From SIG644 sp045613985 (GTDB taxonomy: Bacteria; Bacillota; Clostridia; Oscillospirales; CAG-272), in assembly GCA_045613985.1 (NCBI GenBank), contig JAZLCA010000019.1:51796-115795 (forward strand): 64,000 nucleotides of DNA, read 5' to 3'. The notes below the pieces were generated by a model, which saw only the letters and a list, made by a program, of their open reading frames with translations, had not been told where the DNA came from and did not search any database. This document shows, piece by piece, positions 1 to 10,000 of the stretch; within the stretch, counting starts at the first letter, position 1; each line of letters starts with the position of its first letter. A program made the translations under genes and the position numbers.

Positions 1-171
1 TTCCGCTTCGTTTTGCGTAATGATACCGCGTGCGCCCAGCATAGCGGCATGGGCCATGGAGCCGGTAATATCTTCGCGGTACATACGGGAATCAAAATGA
101 ATGGAAGAATTGAAATCGTCCGCGATACGATCCGTCTCGCCCGACGTTCTTCCCGCCCACATTTTAGCCAT
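1..171 (-). CDS. argH: Argininosuccinate lyase, N-terminal fragment (cut by window edge)
   Basis: The last enzyme of arginine biosynthesis, which splits argininosuccinate into arginine and fumarate. Only the first 57 codons are inside the window. The translation starts MAKMWAGRTSGETD and continues through NSSIHFDSRMY and DITGSMAHAAML, which matches the conserved N-terminus of ArgH (W-G-R-F, then the F-D-x-R-M and D-I-x-G-S-x-A-H motifs). The ATG at 171 follows GGAG with good spacing. It lies 63 bp downstream of argG on the same strand, so the two form an arg operon. Confidence 0.9.
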   Translation of the reverse strand, partial: MAKMWAGRTSGETDRIADDFNSSIHFDSRMYREDITGSMAHAAMLGARGIITQNEAE

Positions 172-190
172 AATTTACTCCTTCATTTAG

Positions 191-219
191 AAAACACCGC
201 CCGCTCAGGACGGTGTTTT
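191..219 (-). terminator. Hairpin between argG and argH
   Basis: A perfect 9-bp inverted repeat (AAAACACCG / CGGTGTTTT) with an 11-nt loop, ending in TTTT on the minus strand. It sits between the argG stop and the argH ribosome site, so it could be a partial terminator that sets the argG/argH ratio, or an mRNA-stabilising hairpin. Confidence 0.6.
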
Positions 220-234
220 CCGTAATACGTCATA

Positions 235-1461
235 TTATTTCTTTGCGTTCTTGGCGTCAACCATAGCCTGAACCTTGATGGGCAGACCATAGAGGTTAAT
301 GAAGCCTGCACTGTCCTTCTGATCGTAATCAGACTCACCGAAGGTTGCAATCTCTTCGCTGTACAAAGAATAATCACTCCAAACGCCTGCATTGATCATA
401 TTGCCCTTATACAGCTTGAGGCGAACCTTACCGGTAACCTTTTCCTGCGTCTTATCAACGAAGGCGGCAAGAGCCTCACGCAAGGGGGTGAACCACTGGC
501 CGTTGTAAACCAACTCAGCGTAAGTAATGGCCAGCTTCTGCTTTTCATGCAACGTCATCTTGTCAAGGCAGATGCTCTCCAGAACGCTGTGTGCCTTGTA
601 CAGAATGGTTCCGCCGGGCGTTTCGTAAACACCGCGGCACTTCATGCCTACCAGTCTGTTCTCGACGATATCAAGAAGACCGATACCATTCTTTCCGCCC
701 AGTTCATTGAGCTTCAAAATGATGTTCTTGGCACTCATCTTTTCGCCGTCAAGTGCTACGGGAACACCTTGTACAAAGTCGATCTCTACGTAGGTAGGAA
801 CATCGGGTGCCTGCAAGGGAGAGACGCCCATCTCAAGGAAGCCGGGCTTTTCATACATAGGCTCGTTGCCCGTATCCTCCAGATCCAGGCCTTCATGAGA
901 CAAATGCCACAGGTTCTTGTCCTTGGAATAGTTGGTCTCGCGGTTGATCTTCAAAGGAACGTTGTGAGCCTCTGCATAGTCGATCTCTTCTTCGCGAGAC
1001 TTGATATCCCACTCTCTCCAAGGAGCGATGATGGGCATATCGGGGCAGAAATGCTTGAGAGTCAATTCGAAACGAACCTGGTCATTGCCCTTACCGGTAC
1101 AACCGTGACAAATGGCATCAGCACCTTCCTTGATTGCGATCTCAGCCAAACCCTTGGCGATGCAAGGACGTGCATGAGAAGTACCCAACAGGTATTCTTC
1201 ATAAATGGCACCGGCTTTCATACAAGGAATAATGTATTCATCTACATATTCCTCGGTCAAATCCAACACGTACAGTTTTGATGCGCCCGTCTTGAGTGCC
1301 TTTTCTTCCAGACCTTCAAGTTCATCCGCCTGGCCAACGTTACCCGACACAGCAACAACTTCACAATTGTTATAATTTTCCTTGAGCCACGGAATGATAA
1401 TGGACGTATCCAAGCCTCCCGAATATGCAAGTACAACCTTTTTGATGTTTTCCTTATTCAT
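235..1461 (-). CDS. argG: Argininosuccinate synthase
   Basis: Joins citrulline and aspartate with ATP to give argininosuccinate, the penultimate step of arginine synthesis in the cytosol. The 408-aa length is normal for the family. The N-terminal ATP-pyrophosphatase loop AYSGGLDTS (about residues 12-20) is intact, followed by the citrulline/aspartate-binding segments HGCTGKGNDQVRFE and the conserved EGLDLEDTGNEP-type region. The ATG is preceded by GGAGG. A strong promoter lies 50-80 bp upstream and argH follows, so this is the first gene of the arg operon. Confidence 0.97.
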   Translation of the reverse strand: MNKENIKKVVLAYSGGLDTSIIIPWLKENYNNCEVVAVSGNVGQADELEGLEEKALKTGASKLYVLDLTEEYVDEYIIPCMKAGAIYEEYLLGTSHARPCIAKGLAEIAIKEGADAICHGCTGKGNDQVRFELTLKHFCPDMPIIAPWREWDIKSREEEIDYAEAHNVPLKINRETNYSKDKNLWHLSHEGLDLEDTGNEPMYEKPGFLEMGVSPLQAPDVPTYVEIDFVQGVPVALDGEKMSAKNIILKLNELGGKNGIGLLDIVENRLVGMKCRGVYETPGGTILYKAHSVLESICLDKMTLHEKQKLAITYAELVYNGQWFTPLREALAAFVDKTQEKVTGKVRLKLYKGNMINAGVWSDYSLYSEEIATFGESDYDQKDSAGFINLYGLPIKVQAMVDAKNAKK

Positions 1462-1513
1462 AGTAAACCTCCACAGGAATAAAAATCCATTTGTTTCAAA
1501 TGCAACGTCCTCA

Positions 1514-1542
1514 ATTATACACGTTCCGCCTCAATTTGTCAA
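1514..1542 (-). promoter_or_regulatory. Sigma-A-type promoter of argG
   Basis: On the minus strand TTGACA (1542-1537) and TATAAT (1519-1514) are separated by 17 bp. An 8-bp direct repeat (CCTCAATT on the plus strand at 1509-1516 and 1529-1536, period 20) overlaps the -10 box and the spacer, so it may be an operator. No clear ARG box was recognised. Confidence 0.75.
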
Positions 1543-1697
1543 TACCGTTTTCAAACATTTCTTCTTGTTTTTCAATTAAATTTTCCTCGTTTCGTTTTGT
1601 GTGTTTATTTATTCGCGATTTTATGCATAATATTCACTTCTTGGCAAAATTTTAAAGAAAAAAAGCAAAAATCAGACAGAAAAATCAATCAAAAGTA

Positions 1698-1726
1698 TTG
1701 ACATCGTTTGTTGTTTATGCTATAAT
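1698..1726 (+). promoter_or_regulatory. Sigma-A-type promoter of the T-box operon
   Basis: TTGACA (1698-1703), 17-bp spacer, TATAAT (1721-1726), immediately upstream of the T-box leader. Confidence 0.85.
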
Positions 1727-1740
1727 ATCGGCATATTTCA

Positions 1741-2023
1741 AATACTGTGAAGGAATTACGTATGGCACGTCAGATGTTGCAGAGAGTTGACGGTTGGTGT
1801 AAGTCAACACATCGGTACCTATATGGTCTCATTCCTGAGTAGAGCTTCCGAACTTTGCACCTTTCGCATCATTAAGAAGCTCCGGCAGCCCCGTTACCAT
1901 GGCTGACGGCTTTATACGAGCCGAACAAAGTGATCGCCCTATAGGCGATAATTTCGTGGGTGGTACCGCGGCATTTACGTGTCGTCCCTGAAGCAGATGC
2001 TGTATCTGCGTCGGGGCGTTTTT
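1741..2023 (+). promoter_or_regulatory. T-box leader, probably leucine-specific
   Basis: A tRNA-sensing transcription attenuator. The hallmark T-box core TGGTACCGCG is at 1961-1970. It is followed by an intrinsic terminator (1981-2023: CGTCCCTGA paired with TCGGGGCG, with an inner GCAGAT/ATCTGC stem, then T7). Upstream, AGAGAG at about 1781 and the apical stem GTTGAC/GTCAAC around the GGTTGGTGTAA loop fit Stem I. The specifier region reads GGTCTCATTCCTGAG. I pick CTC (Leu, 1828-1830) because the next base is the usual purine; an ATT (Ile) reading is the alternative. Either way uncharged branched-chain tRNA would turn on the operon that follows. Confidence 0.9.
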
Positions 2024-2054
2024 TTATTACATCATTTCTCGGAGGTAACTATTT

Positions 2055-3461
2055 ATGAAGCAAATTTTCATCAACGATGCTACCCTGTGCGGTAAGCGTA
2101 TGGCAACCATGAGTTTCCGCGAAAAGTTGGAAATTGCTAAACTACTTGATAAAATGAAGGTGGATTGTATCGATTTCGGCACAATCCAAAATGAAAAAAC
2201 GGATCCCCTACTTGTCTCTACCATTGCCCCCCTTCTTGCGCACAGCAAGCTCTGCATTTCCGTTGGGTTAGAGGAACACGACGTTGTTGTGGCCGGAAAG
2301 GCCCTTTCCAATCTCGCAGCTGCAAGACTTGCCGTCACTCTCCCCGTTTCTACCGTTGGTATGGAATATACCTGCCACAAAAAGCCAACGGCCGTATTGG
2401 AAGCAGTGATCGCACAGATTGCGCGCTGCAAACAATATGCTTGCGAGGTTGAACTTTGCGCGCTGGATGCTACTCGCAGCGAACCCGAATTTTTACGGCA
2501 ATTGATTGTTGCTGCCATCGAGGCGGGCATCACTCATCTCACACTTTGCGACAACGCGGGCCGCACGCTTCCCGAAGAAGCTGCCGCATTTGTCGCTGAT
2601 ACGCTCAAAAATTTACCCGCTCTTGACGGATTGACCGTGTGTGTTTCTTTTCCCAACCGTATGCAACTGTCCGTCGCTTGTGCCACCGCCGCTTTACAGG
2701 CAGGCGCTGACGGCGTAAAGACCGGTGTCGGCTGTGATGATTACACTGATGTCGCTCCTTTGTCCGAGATTTTACGCGACCGTGGGGAGACTTTGGGATT
2801 CTATTGCTCACTGAACATGACTGAGCTGCACCGTTGCATCCGTCAAATCGAAACCCTCACCCGTCCGACAGGCGAAATGGCAGGAGCTGCCACCACCGGA
2901 CTGGCGGCAGATAACGAAATCCTTTCGCTGGATAAAAACGATGATTGCGTTTCTGTTGCCCGTGCCGTCCGCAAGCTCGGCTACGATCTGAATCCCGAGG
3001 ATGAAGCACACGTTTATGAGGCATTTGTGCGGGTTGCAGAAAAAAAGGCCGTCAATGCCAGAGAACTTGAGGCTATCATTGCAAGTACCGCTTTGCAGGT
3101 CCCGCCCACTTATCGTTTGGTCAGCTATTTGACCAACAGCGGTAACATTATCAGCTCTTCTGCTCACATTCAATTAGAAAAGAACGGACAAATGCTGGAA
3201 GGAATCACCATCGGTGACGGCCCCATTGATGCTGCTTTTATGGCCATTGAGCAGATCATCGGACACCATTACGATTTGGATGATTTCCAGATTCAGTCCG
3301 TCACCCAGGGACATGAGGCTATGGGTAACGCTCTGGTTCGTTTGCGTAACGGCGGAAAGATTTACTCCGGTAATGGCATTTCCACCGATATCATCGGTGC
3401 AAGTATCCGTGCATATTTGAACGCTTTAAATAAGATTGTCTACGAGGAGGCTGCAGAATGA
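2055..3461 (+). CDS. LeuA-like protein with degenerate catalytic site and intact LeuA allosteric domain
   Basis: 468 aa. Residues about 1-340 follow the DRE-TIM metallolyase barrel of isopropylmalate synthase: LDATRSEPEFLRQ and DNAGRTLPEE match the LeuA strands. Residues about 350-465 are the LeuA dimerisation/regulatory domain (GDGPIDAAFMAIE, NGISTDIIGASIRAYLNALN). The signature that should read DTTLRDGEQ reads DATLCGKRM, so the catalytic Arg and the following Asp are gone. The metal-binding HCHND segment reads SFPNR, so both His ligands are lost. It is therefore unlikely to run the normal Claisen condensation; a leucine sensor, a scaffold or a different chemistry is possible. It is the first gene after the T-box and overlaps the next gene by 4 bp (ATGA). 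Confidence 0.85.
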   Translation: MKQIFINDATLCGKRMATMSFREKLEIAKLLDKMKVDCIDFGTIQNEKTDPLLVSTIAPLLAHSKLCISVGLEEHDVVVAGKALSNLAAARLAVTLPVSTVGMEYTCHKKPTAVLEAVIAQIARCKQYACEVELCALDATRSEPEFLRQLIVAAIEAGITHLTLCDNAGRTLPEEAAAFVADTLKNLPALDGLTVCVSFPNRMQLSVACATAALQAGADGVKTGVGCDDYTDVAPLSEILRDRGETLGFYCSLNMTELHRCIRQIETLTRPTGEMAGAATTGLAADNEILSLDKNDDCVSVARAVRKLGYDLNPEDEAHVYEAFVRVAEKKAVNARELEAIIASTALQVPPTYRLVSYLTNSGNIISSSAHIQLEKNGQMLEGITIGDGPIDAAFMAIEQIIGHHYDLDDFQIQSVTQGHEAMGNALVRLRNGGKIYSGNGISTDIIGASIRAYLNALNKIVYEEAAE

Positions 3462-5950
3462 AACTCTCCTTTTCCACCAAAGGCTGGCAACAGCTTGGCT
3501 GGCAACGTTTATATGAATTGGCGCGCGACGTCAAGCTCTCCGGCATGGAAATACATAATCCGCTCGATCCCGTGATGAGAGATCGGGTACTGGATACCCA
3601 AAACGTGCCCCTTTCCCGCCGTCAGTTGCAGGAGGCGGGATTACAGATCGCCTGCGTGGATCTGCCCGTTGATCTGACGGACGAGAGCGATGATTTCCTC
3701 GCCAAATTAGATCGTGCCATCACGGCAGCTGTGAATATGAGAACCTCTCATATCCGTATTCACACCATGGCTTCAAGCGAAAACGGCAAGGTTCCCGAGA
3801 CGACCATGTCTCTGTTGGCTCTCGCCCTGGATAAGGCTGAAAAAGCCAATGTTACACTGTTACTCGAAACCGCAGGTATGTTTTCTGACACAAACCTGCT
3901 CAAAAACACGCTCGATATCTTTGCCAGCGATTATCTGGCGGCTCTTTGGGATATGCATAACACCTACTTTCTGTCGGGGGAGACGGCACAAATCTCCATT
4001 GAACATTTAGGAGCTTACGTCAAGCACGTGCATATCAAGGACGCACAGCCTATGGGCGACGGGCACCAGTATTGCCTGATTGGAAGCGGTACACTTCCCA
4101 TTGAGGATATGATGCGCGCCTTGCGTTCAGTCAATTATGACGGCTTTGTTTCATTGGAATGGAATCCCGATTGGTTGCCCGATATCGATGATCCCGAGAT
4201 CATTTTTTCTCATTTCGTTCACGTCATGAGCCGCTTCGATCCCACATCACGCAAAAAAAGCACGCTCTTTTCCAACGCAACCGGCACAGGCGTATTCCCT
4301 TGGAAAAAGGACACTCTTCTTGACTGTACGTTCGCCGAGGTGCTGGATCGAGTGGCAGAAGAATTTCCTGACCAGTATGCTTTTCGCTATACAACGTTGG
4401 ACTACACCCGCACCTATGCACAATTCCGTGACGATGTGGATGATTTTGCCCGCGTTTTGATATCCATGGGAGTACGCGCAGGACAGAAAGTAACCGTGTG
4501 GCTGACAAACCTGCCTCAATGGTATATTGCCTTTTGGGCAACGACTAAAATCGGCGCAATACTAGTCACCATGAACACAGCATATAAGATTCACGAAGCA
4601 GAATACCTGCTTCGTCAATCGGATACGCACACCCTCATTATGATCGAGGATTACCGCGACTCCAATTACAAGGCCATTATGCAGGAGCTTTGCCCGGAGC
4701 TCAAAACTACTCGTCCCGGCCAGCCCTTACATGCCAAAAAACTTCCCTTCCTTCGCAATATCATTACGGTTGGTTTCCGCATGGATGGTTGCTTGACGTG
4801 GGAAGAAAGTTTGACGCGAAAGAACCTGATTCCCGTAGAAGAGGTTCACCGCATGGCCGCGGCTGTTAACAAAAATGATGTCTGCAATATGCAGTATACG
4901 TCCGGTACGACAGGCTTTCCCAAGGGCGTTATGTTGACACACTATAATGTTGTCAACAACGGAAAATATATCGGAGATCATATGGATCTTTCCACGGCTG
5001 ACCGCATGATGATCCAAGTCCCCATGTTCCATTGCTTCGGCATGGTACTTTCCATGACCGCTTCCATGACGCACGGCGCTACTATGTGCCCGCTTCCCTA
5101 CTTTTCACCCAAATCGGCACTTGCCTGCATCAACCAGGAAAAGATCACTGCATTCAACGGCGTTCCTACCATGTTCATCGCCATGATGCAACACGCCGAT
5201 TTCGCCAAAACCGATTTTTCTCACATCCGCACGGGCATTATGGCGGGTGCCAACTGTCCCGCTGATCTGATGAAAAAGGCCGCAGACGTTATGAACATGA
5301 AGCAGATTGTCAGCGTTTACGGTCAGACTGAGGCAGCCCCCGGCTGTACCATGAGTAGCTTCACCGATCCGCTCGACGTTCGTACCGAAACGGTCGGCTC
5401 TGCTTTCGCCAACGTCGAGTGTAAAATCATTGATCCCGAAACCGGCGAGGAATGCCCCATTGGTGTCAACGGTGAATTCGTTGCCCGCGGTTACAATATT
5501 ATGAAAGGCTATTACAAAATGCCTGCTGCCACAGCGGCCGCTATTGATGCAGATGGCTGGTTGCACACGGGCGACCTTGCCGCGAAAGATGAAAACGGCA
5601 ACTATCGCATCACGGGAAGACTCAAGGACATGATTATCCGCGGCGGTGAAAACCTTTATCCCAAGGAAATCGAAGAGTTTTTCTACACGCACCCCAAGGT
5701 ACGCGACGTTCAGGTGATCGGCGTGCCGGATGAACGCTACGGTGAAGAAGCCATGGCTTGCATCATCCTCAAGGAAGGAACCGAGGCCACCATCGAGGAG
5801 TTCCGCGATTATGCCAACGCGCATATGGCCCGCCACAAAGTTCCCCGCTACCTTGAGTTTGTCCGTGAATTCCCCATGAACGCCGCGGGGAAAATTCTCA
5901 AATATAAAATGCGCGAGCAAGCGATCGAGCGGCTCGGGCTCAAAAAGTAA
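3458..5950 (+). CDS. Fusion of sugar-phosphate isomerase/epimerase-type TIM barrel and acyl-CoA synthetase
   Basis: 830 aa in one frame. Residues about 1-262 are an AP-endonuclease-2-like/IolE-type TIM barrel whose usual metal ligands are visible (Glu in LLLETAG, Asp in LWDMHN, His in HVHIKD, Glu in SLEWNP). Residues about 280-830 are a complete ANL-family acyl-CoA synthetase: P-loop YTSGTTGFPKG (about 478), YGQTE (about 620), GWLHTGDLA (about 699) and the C-terminal catalytic Lys in AAGKILKYKM (about 812). The synthetase would make acyl-AMP and then acyl-CoA from a free acid; context suggests a branched short-chain acid. The role of the barrel is unknown. No ribosome site or start lies at the junction, so this is a true fusion. 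The start overlaps the previous stop. Confidence 0.9.
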   Translation: MKLSFSTKGWQQLGWQRLYELARDVKLSGMEIHNPLDPVMRDRVLDTQNVPLSRRQLQEAGLQIACVDLPVDLTDESDDFLAKLDRAITAAVNMRTSHIRIHTMASSENGKVPETTMSLLALALDKAEKANVTLLLETAGMFSDTNLLKNTLDIFASDYLAALWDMHNTYFLSGETAQISIEHLGAYVKHVHIKDAQPMGDGHQYCLIGSGTLPIEDMMRALRSVNYDGFVSLEWNPDWLPDIDDPEIIFSHFVHVMSRFDPTSRKKSTLFSNATGTGVFPWKKDTLLDCTFAEVLDRVAEEFPDQYAFRYTTLDYTRTYAQFRDDVDDFARVLISMGVRAGQKVTVWLTNLPQWYIAFWATTKIGAILVTMNTAYKIHEAEYLLRQSDTHTLIMIEDYRDSNYKAIMQELCPELKTTRPGQPLHAKKLPFLRNIITVGFRMDGCLTWEESLTRKNLIPVEEVHRMAAAVNKNDVCNMQYTSGTTGFPKGVMLTHYNVVNNGKYIGDHMDLSTADRMMIQVPMFHCFGMVLSMTASMTHGATMCPLPYFSPKSALACINQEKITAFNGVPTMFIAMMQHADFAKTDFSHIRTGIMAGANCPADLMKKAADVMNMKQIVSVYGQTEAAPGCTMSSFTDPLDVRTETVGSAFANVECKIIDPETGEECPIGVNGEFVARGYNIMKGYYKMPAATAAAIDADGWLHTGDLAAKDENGNYRITGRLKDMIIRGGENLYPKEIEEFFYTHPKVRDVQVIGVPDERYGEEAMACIILKEGTEATIEEFRDYANAHMARHKVPRYLEFVREFPMNAAGKILKYKMREQAIERLGLKK

Positions 5951-5976
5951 TCCGATAAGACAAGGAGAAAACAACG

Positions 5977-7047
5977 ATGGAAATCAGAATTGAAAGAACA
6001 AGCACACCTGCAAATAAGCCGGACAGTTCCAAATTGGGCTTTGGCCGCTATTTTACAGATCATATGTTTATCATGGATTATTCGCCCGACCAGGGGTGGC
6101 ACGACGCTCGCATCGTTCCGTTTGGCAACCTTTCTCTTCATCCTGCCGCTACCGTTTTTCATTACGGCGCCGAAGTATTTGAGGGTATGAAGGCTTACCG
6201 TCGTGCGGACGGCGTTGTGCAGTTGTTCCGCCCGATGGAAAACGTCAAGCGCCTCAACTCCTCCGCAGAACGTCTGTGTCTGCCCGAAATTGACGAGCAG
6301 GATGCGCTGGATGCGATCATGAAGTTCGTTGAAGTCGAGCAGGATTGGGTCCCCTCCAATCCCGGTACCTCGCTGTATTTGCGTCCTTTCCTGTTTGGTT
6401 CGGACGAGCAGCTTGGTCTCCACACCATTCAAAATGCCATGTTTATCATTATTGCCTCCCCTGTCGGCAGCTACTACGCTGCAGGCATCAACCCCGTTCG
6501 CATTATGATCGAAACCGAAGACGTTCGTGCCGTCAAGGGCGGTACGGGATATACCAAGTGTGGCGGTAACTATGCAGCCAGCAACCGTGCGGCAGCTCGC
6601 GCAGAACAAAAAGGATATTCTCAGGTATTGTGGCTGGACGGTATCCACCGCAAGTATATCGAGGAAGTCGGTGCGATGAACGTTATGTTCCGCATCGGTG
6701 ATGAGATCGTCACTCCTGAATTGTCCGGATCTATTTTGCCCGGTATTACCCGTAAATCCTGTCTGGACGTCCTGCGCGCCGAAGGTTATAAGGTCAGCGA
6801 ACGTAAAATCAGCGTAGATGAGCTTGTTGACGCTATGAAAAACGGAACGCTTAAAGAAGCTTGGGGTTGTGGTACCGCCGCTGTCGTATCTCCCATTGGA
6901 GAATTGGCCTTTGGCGATATGAAGTATACGGTAAACAACTTTGAGATTGGCGAGATCACACACCATCTGTACGACACACTGACCGGTATTCAGTGGGGTA
7001 AGGTATCCGACACCTACGGCTGGACAGTCGAAATTCCCGCAAACTAA
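5977..7047 (+). CDS. ilvE: Branched-chain amino acid aminotransferase
   Basis: Transfers amino groups between glutamate and the 2-oxo acids of leucine, isoleucine and valine; PLP enzyme. At 356 aa with KLGFGRYFTDHMF near the N-terminus, FHYGAEVFEGMKAYR and GGNYAASNRAAARA, it is a class II (eukaryote-like) BCAT. The PLP lysine is in GYTKCGGNYA (about residue 195). AGGAG precedes the ATG, 26 bp after the acyl-CoA synthetase fusion. It is the clearest functional marker that this operon concerns branched-chain amino acids. Confidence 0.95.
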   Translation: MEIRIERTSTPANKPDSSKLGFGRYFTDHMFIMDYSPDQGWHDARIVPFGNLSLHPAATVFHYGAEVFEGMKAYRRADGVVQLFRPMENVKRLNSSAERLCLPEIDEQDALDAIMKFVEVEQDWVPSNPGTSLYLRPFLFGSDEQLGLHTIQNAMFIIIASPVGSYYAAGINPVRIMIETEDVRAVKGGTGYTKCGGNYAASNRAAARAEQKGYSQVLWLDGIHRKYIEEVGAMNVMFRIGDEIVTPELSGSILPGITRKSCLDVLRAEGYKVSERKISVDELVDAMKNGTLKEAWGCGTAAVVSPIGELAFGDMKYTVNNFEIGEITHHLYDTLTGIQWGKVSDTYGWTVEIPAN

Positions 7048-7056
7048 GGAGCTATC

Positions 7057-10000
7057 ATGTCTGAACACAAGCATTTTCCTATGGCGACCATGGATGGTAA
7101 CGAAGCCGCCGCCTACGTTGCCTATGCTTTTACCGAGATCGCAGCCATCTATCCCATCACTCCCTCATCCCCCATGGCGGGCAAGACGGATGCATGGAGT
7201 GCGCACGGTAAGAAAAACTTATTTGGTCAGCCCGTAAGCCTGATTGAAATGCAATCCGAGGCGGGCGCAGTAGCAGCCGTTCACGGCGCACTGGAAACGG
7301 GCGCTTTAGCAACCACCTTTACATCCTCACAGGGTCTGATGCTCATGATTCCCGTCATGCACCGTATTTCGGGTGAGCGTCTTCCCGGTGTGCTTCACGT
7401 AGCGTCCCGTACTGTTGGAACCCACGCTCTGTCCATCTTCGGAGATCACAGCGACGTAATGAATTGCCGCCAGACCGGTTTTGCCCTGCTCTCCACCGCG
7501 AGCGTTCAGGAGATCATGGATCTGGCTCCCGTGGCACATCTTTCGGCGATCAAGGGGAGAATTCCCTTCCTTCATTTCTTCGACGGCTTGCGCACCTCGC
7601 ACGAAATCAACAAGATCGAAACCATTCCTCACGAAGAAATGGGAAAGCTGTTGGATCGTGACGCGCTGGATGCCTTCCGCGCTCAAGCGCTCAATCCCGA
7701 GCATCCAAAACTGCGGGCAACCGTTCAAAACGGCGACGTTTATTTCCAGGTGCGCGAGGCTAACAACGGCTTCTACGATGCCCTGCCGGATATCGTCGAA
7801 AATTATATGAACGAAATTGCCACGCTGACCGGACGGAAATATCACCTTTTTGATTACTACGGTGATCCCGATGCGACCGATGTAGTTGTAGCTATGGGAT
7901 CGGTCAGCGGTACCGTCCGTGAGGCCGTAGATGCGCTTCGCGCGAAGGGACGCAAGGTTGGTTTTTTGCAGGTCCATCTGTTCCGTCCTTTCTCCATCAA
8001 GCATTTCGTATCCGCACTTCCGGCAAGCGTTCGCCGCATCGCGGTGTTGGATCGTTGCAAAGAGATGGGGGCTTTGGGCGAGCCCTTATATCAAGATGTT
8101 TGCACCGTCTTCTCGGGACGCTCAGACGTTACCGTCGTCGGCGGTCGTTACGGCCTTTCCTCCAAGGATACCGATCCTTCCCAGATCGTTGCCGTATTCG
8201 ATAACCTCGCCGCTGAGCATCCCAAAAATTCCTTTAGCATCGGCATCGTTGATGACGTGACCTTCCGTTCTCTGCCCATCGGTGCTCCCGTTGCGGAAAA
8301 GGCCGATACCTTCTCTTGCAAATTCTGGGGTCTGGGATCCGACGGTACGGTCGGTGCCAACAAAAACACGGTCGAGATCATCAACGATCATACCGATCGC
8401 TACGCACAGGCCTATTTTGAATACGATGCTAAAAAATCCTTTGGCGTCACAAAATCTCACCTCCGCATCAGTCCAACTCCGATCACCTCTTCTTACTACG
8501 TCAAAAGTGCCGATCTGGTTGCTTGCCATCATCAAAGCTATGTTGGCAAATACGACATGGTCAGCGAGCTCAAGCAAGGCGGTATCTTCCTTCTCAACTG
8601 CACTTGGGCTGCAAACGAGCTGGAGGAAAATTTGCCTGCCGACGTCCGTCGTACACTGGCGCAAAAAAATGCTCGCCTCTATCTAATCAATGCCAGCGAG
8701 ATCGCTTCTCGCTTAGGACTTGGCTCGCACACCAACACCGTGCTTCAAGCCGCTTTCTTCCATATCGCCTCCATTCTGGATGAGCAAACCGTTATTGGAT
8801 ACATGAAGGACGCCGCTCGAAAGACCTATTTCGCCAAGGGTGATGCCGTTGTCGAGCGCAATTTGTCCGCCATTGATGCAGGTGTTGAGGGTGTATATCG
8901 TGTGGATATTCCCGCTCATTGGGCAAATGCGGCGGATACTCCCATCGCAACAGACGAAATCAAGCCCGCCGTTGTACGTAATATTCTCGAGCCAATCAAC
9001 GCGCAAAAGGGCGACGATCTGCCCGTCAGTGCCTTCCGCGGCTATGAGGATGGTACCATTGACGTAGGTCTTACCGCTTATGAAAAGCGCAACATTGCAG
9101 CCAAGGTTCCCGTGTGGAACAGCACGGTCTGCTTACAGTGCAACCGATGCTCACTGGTCTGCCCCCACGCCGCCATCCGTCCGTATCTTCTGACGGAAGA
9201 AGAATTGTCCAACGCTCCCGAAGGACTGGTCGCTGTTGCTGCCAAGGGCGCTGCAGCCAAGGGCTACTATTACACGCTTCAAATCAGTACCGCAGATTGT
9301 ACCGGATGTGGTAGCTGTGTGGCCTCTTGTCCGGCCAAGGACAAGGCGATTGAGATGGTGGGTAACACCTTCCCCATTGCTTCTCCCGCTTGGGCATACA
9401 CGTTAAGACTGGATGACAAGAACAACCTGTTCGACCGCTATACCGTCAAGGGTAGTCAGTTCTGCCGTCCGTTGCTTGAATTCTCTGCCGCCTGCGCAGG
9501 CTGCGGTGAAACCCCATACGCCAAGTTGCTCACTCAGTTGTTTGGTGACCGCGTCTATTGGGCCAACGCCACCGGATGCTCCCAGGCTTGGGGTTCTCCC
9601 ATGCCGGGTATTCCCTACACAACCAACAAGCAAGGCCACGGCCCTGCCTGGTCCAACTCGCTGTTTGAAAACAACGCTGAGTTCAGTTTGGGAATGTTTT
9701 TGTCCGTCCGTCAACAAAGAGAGGCACAGAAAATGCGTGTGGAACAGCTGATGGCTATAGCCGACGGAGCGGTGCGCGAAAATACGAAGGCTTGGCTGGA
9801 TGGCTTTGATAATTACGAGGCCTCTCCCGCTCTGACCGAAGACTTGTGTAACGTTCTGCAAGAGGCTCGTCCCACGATGACTGCTGAACAGGCCACACTT
9901 GCCGCTGACATTCTCCGTTACCGCGACCAGCTGACCAAAAAGTGCTTTTGGATGTTCGGCGGCGACGGCTGGGCGTACGATATCGGCTTTGGCGGTTTGG

